This document shows, piece by piece, positions 32,713 to 34,921 of a stretch of DNA of 34,921 nt (position 1 is its first letter; each line of letters starts with the position of its first letter). This DNA comes from Moheibacter stercoris (GTDB lineage: Bacteria > Bacteroidota > Bacteroidia > Flavobacteriales > Weeksellaceae). Under the pieces are notes generated by a model that did no database searches, was not told the DNA's origin, and saw only the letters and a program-made list of their open reading frames with translations. The stretch spans positions 1 to 34,921 of the forward strand of contig NZ_JBEPMO010000021.1 of the NCBI RefSeq assembly GCF_040545805.1. Reading direction: 5' to 3'. Position numbers and translations under genes: made by a program.

Positions 32713-33399
32713 ATGAAAAGAGGATTAATATATTTATTGCTAGTAGGAGTTGGCTTTTCTTTGAGCTCATGTTCAGACAAGAAAAGAGATCCAAGCATTG
32801 TATTCATGCCCGACATGTACTATCCTGTTGCGTATGATCCGTATATGGAAGCTGATTTTGAATATTGGCCAGAAAGAAACGGGGAGAAATCAAATGTAAA
32901 ATTATTTGCAGATCAAAGAGGTATGACAGCTTTGTGGCCAGTTGATGGTTCTGTTGCTCGTACAGATGAACAAATGATTTTACCTTGGGATTTTAAAAAT
33001 ACGTTAGAAGATTATAATAGATCAAAATCGATCACTACGTCTCCTTTGGATCCTGCAAACAGAAAAAAGGATTTAGAAAGAGGTGAGAAATTATATGGTC
33101 AAACTTGTACCGTATGTCACGGAGCAGCAGGTGATGGTCAAGGTTCGATTGTAAAGACTAAAGCTTATTCAGGTGTTCCTACCTATGGAGAGCGTGACTT
33201 GACAGTTGGTTCTGTTTACCATGTGATCATGTACGGTAAAAACGCGATGGGTTCTTATGCTTCTCAATTAACACCAGTAGATCGTTGGAGAGTTGCTGAA
33301 TATGTAATGAACTTACGTGCTAAAGCGCAACAAGCTTCTGGAGCAGCTGCGCCAACAGCTACAACTGAAACGACAACTGATAATACAAATCAACAATAA
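32713..33399 (+). CDS. actE: alternative complex III subunit ActE, monoheme cytochrome c lipoprotein
   Basis: A 228-residue lipoprotein. Lipobox LSSC puts the lipidated Cys at 20. The heme site CTVCH is at 132-136, followed by GAAGDGQG. The likely axial Met lies in YGKNAMGSYASQL. The tail is Ala/Thr-rich and probably disordered. ActE is the distal heme subunit that hands electrons on to the oxidase or a soluble carrier. It starts 7 nt after actD. Confidence 0.92.
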   Translation: MKRGLIYLLLVGVGFSLSSCSDKKRDPSIVFMPDMYYPVAYDPYMEADFEYWPERNGEKSNVKLFADQRGMTALWPVDGSVARTDEQMILPWDFKNTLEDYNRSKSITTSPLDPANRKKDLERGEKLYGQTCTVCHGAAGDGQGSIVKTKAYSGVPTYGERDLTVGSVYHVIMYGKNAMGSYASQLTPVDRWRVAEYVMNLRAKAQQASGAAAPTATTETTTDNTNQQ

Positions 33400-33413
33400 A
33401 GGAAAGAAATATC

Positions 33414-34766
33414 ATGCAGTATAAGTTTTCCCCAAGATTGAAAATGGCTTCCTTAATACTTATTGTAGTAGGAGCATTAGTTTATGGAATTGGTTTATAT
33501 CTTAACTTTCAAGATAAAGCAAACCCTAATTATATCACGGATTTGATTCAAGCAAATCCACAAGAATTCTACGGTGAATTTCAATCCGCAGAATTTCAAA
33601 AATTTAATCCAAAAGAAGATGGTGTCGTAAATTCTTATCAAAAGAAAATTTATGAGCACCAAGTTGCAAACCGCCCATGGGCTGCTTTCTTAGTTCCTTC
33701 TTATCTAGCTTTAGGTATGGCTGGAGCTGCCTTGTTCTTCTTATCAATCCAATTTGCAGCAAATGCTGGTTGGTCGATGGTTGTAACACGTGTGATGGAA
33801 GGTATAGCAACCTATATTCCAGTTGGAGGTGTCATAGTGTTGATCATTATGGTAGGTGCAGCATTGCACGGAAATCACCTTTACCACTGGATGGATACTT
33901 CTTTGATCGATGTGAATGGAGATCACTATGATAAATACATTGCGACGAAGTCTAAAATTTGGTTAAACGTTCCAGGCTGGATTGCACGTTCATTTATCTA
34001 TGTAATTTTATGGTGGGTCTTCATGGTATGGATCAAAAGAACTACCAAAAAATTGGATGATACCAATGGTGACTTGAAAGTATATTCTCAATTGTACACT
34101 CGTTCAGTATTGTTCATCATCGTATTCGCATTAACAACTCCAGCGATGGCTTGGGACTGGATCATGTCTTTGGATCCACACTGGTATTCAACTTTGTTTA
34201 TGTGGTACGGAATGGTATCTTACTTAGTATCGTCTGTAGCGGCTATGGCAATCATTTCAATTTATTTGAAAAGAAAAGGTTCTTTACCATTGTTCAATGA
34301 TAACCATCAGCACGATTTAGCGAAATTCATGTTTGGATTCTCTTTATTGTGGACATACTTATGGTTTGCTCAGTATATGTTACAATGGTATGCAAACATT
34401 CCAGAGGAAGTTCAATATTTCCAACAACGTATCGTTCAGTACAAAGGTTATTTCTGGATGTTGGCTGTAAACTTTGTAGCAGTATTGTTGATCATGATCA
34501 GTTCATCTATAAAAAGAAGATCTACTTTGGTTTTCGTAATGGGATTTGTTATCATCTTAGGACACTACTGGGATTTCTACAACCAAATTATGCCAGCTGC
34601 TGTTGGAGCATTCCATAATTTTGGATTCTTAGAAATCGGAGCCTTGTTATTCGTAGCTGGAACATTTGTTTACACAGTATTCGAATACGGAATCTCTAGA
34701 TTGAACTTAGAAGCAAAAGGACATCCTTACTTCCACGAATCAAAAATTTACGAATATCCTTTCTAA
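33414..34766 (+). CDS. actF: alternative complex III subunit ActF, NrfD-like membrane protein
   Basis: A 450-residue paralogue of ActC with about ten helices. Landmarks are RPWAAFLVPSYLALGMAGAALF, the HGNHLYHWMD loop, PAMAWDWIMSLDPHWYSTLFMWYG, FSLLWTYLWFAQYMLQWYANIPEE, and the C-terminus LEAKGHPYFHESKIYEYPF. It lacks the full quinol site of ActC in known complexes and is thought to take part in proton movement. In many Bacteroidetes cytochrome oxidase genes follow. Here an IS element begins 16 bp after the stop. Confidence 0.92.
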   Translation: MQYKFSPRLKMASLILIVVGALVYGIGLYLNFQDKANPNYITDLIQANPQEFYGEFQSAEFQKFNPKEDGVVNSYQKKIYEHQVANRPWAAFLVPSYLALGMAGAALFFLSIQFAANAGWSMVVTRVMEGIATYIPVGGVIVLIIMVGAALHGNHLYHWMDTSLIDVNGDHYDKYIATKSKIWLNVPGWIARSFIYVILWWVFMVWIKRTTKKLDDTNGDLKVYSQLYTRSVLFIIVFALTTPAMAWDWIMSLDPHWYSTLFMWYGMVSYLVSSVAAMAIISIYLKRKGSLPLFNDNHQHDLAKFMFGFSLLWTYLWFAQYMLQWYANIPEEVQYFQQRIVQYKGYFWMLAVNFVAVLLIMISSSIKRRSTLVFVMGFVIILGHYWDFYNQIMPAAVGAFHNFGFLEIGALLFVAGTFVYTVFEYGISRLNLEAKGHPYFHESKIYEYPF

Positions 34767-34811
34767 GCTATTCGTCGATATATGACTAGTCCTAAAATAG
34801 ATTGACAGTTA

Positions 34812-34921
34812 TTAACTATAATTTAGATCCGGAGAGATTTTATTTCTTCGGATTTTTTTGTGTCTTTTTTCTGGAGTTTCCATATTAAGACTTAGATGCG
34901 GTCTTATGTTATTATAAAGAT
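34812..34921 (-). CDS. IS3-family transposase, C-terminal end (partial)
   Basis: Reading the minus strand into the window, the frame gives LYNNIRPHLSLNMETPEKRH and ends ISPDLNYS-stop. The YNxxRPHxSLxxxTP motif is the hallmark of the end of the rve integrase domain in IS3-family OrfB transposases. The 5' part lies beyond the window. It is convergent with actF. Confidence 0.8.
   Translation of the reverse strand, partial: LYNNIRPHLSLNMETPEKRHKKIRRNKISPDLNYS
34827..34859 (+). terminator. terminator inside the IS end, facing the act operon
   Basis: An 11-bp stem (34827-34837 with 34843-34853, two G-U pairs) with a 5-nt loop, then seven T on the plus strand. It is antisense to the end of the transposase gene and would stop transcripts coming from actF. 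It may shield the IS and would also cut off genes beyond it. Confidence 0.75.

Larger units (their letters stand above)
34783..34921 (-). mobile_element. IS3-family insertion sequence, right end (cut by window)
   Basis: The end sequence TGACTAGTCC... at 34783, followed by TAAAATAGATTGACA, fits the IS3-type terminal repeat pattern (TGA ... CC ... TTGACA). The transposase reading frame ends 29 nt inside it. The other end, and hence any target duplication, is outside the window. Confidence 0.7.

Overview
The window looks like chromosome of an AT-rich Flavobacteriales (Bacteroidetes) bacterium. Four things point there: type IX secretion (T9SS) C-terminal sorting domains, a complete alternative complex III (act) operon, promoters of the Bacteroidetes type (TAnnTTTG -7 box) and A-rich leaders without strong Shine-Dalgarno sequences. 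I see no rRNA, tRNA, CRISPR or prophage.

Layout. 1-5.6 kb (minus): a very large secreted T9SS surface protein, split by what looks like a one-base deletion at 4299-4301, followed by a small membrane-anchored secreted protein and a terminator. 6.0-6.6 kb (minus): a DUF4126 membrane protein. 6.8-12.3 kb (plus): a tight run of SanA-like protein, uridine kinase, FtsB/DivIC-like protein, methylmalonyl-CoA mutase small subunit, AI-2E family transporter and DHA2-type MFS exporter. 12.4-15.6 kb (plus): a class I methyltransferase with a THUMP-like tail, a secreted protein of unknown role, and a polyprenyl diphosphate synthase. 15.65-17.4 kb (minus): a secreted T9SS protein and DNA polymerase III delta (holA). 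holA is divergent from an HsdR-N-like nuclease-fold gene, and the two start codons overlap at one CATG. A Cys-rich lipoprotein follows.

18.2-25.05 kb (plus): a fatty-acid beta-oxidation operon headed by a MarR regulator with a near-perfect palindromic operator. It encodes a 3-hydroxyacyl-CoA dehydrogenase/enoyl-CoA hydratase fusion, a thiolase and an acyl-CoA dehydrogenase. Each of the two junctions between the enzyme genes carries a small S23/IVP-type four-helix-bundle gene. Both of these genes sit between short 7-8 nt periodic arrays. One is bracketed by arrays of the heptamer RGTATCA and its reverse complement, in inverted orientation. The same heptamer recurs as a nine-unit array without a gene at 15586-15648. 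I consider this gene-plus-array arrangement the most likely undescribed element here.

25.05-25.2 kb: an intergenic region that looks like a free-standing ~94-nt small RNA gene, with a sigma54-like -24/-12 promoter, a long-range stem starting at the predicted +1 and a strong terminator. A SPOR-domain secreted protein follows on the minus strand.

26.1-34.8 kb (plus): actABCDEF, encoding alternative complex III, a membrane quinol:electron-acceptor oxidoreductase that replaces cytochrome bc1. Directly after actF an IS3-family insertion sequence begins. Its inverted repeat starts 16 bp after the actF stop, and the 3' end of its transposase gene lies on the minus strand, cut by the window end.
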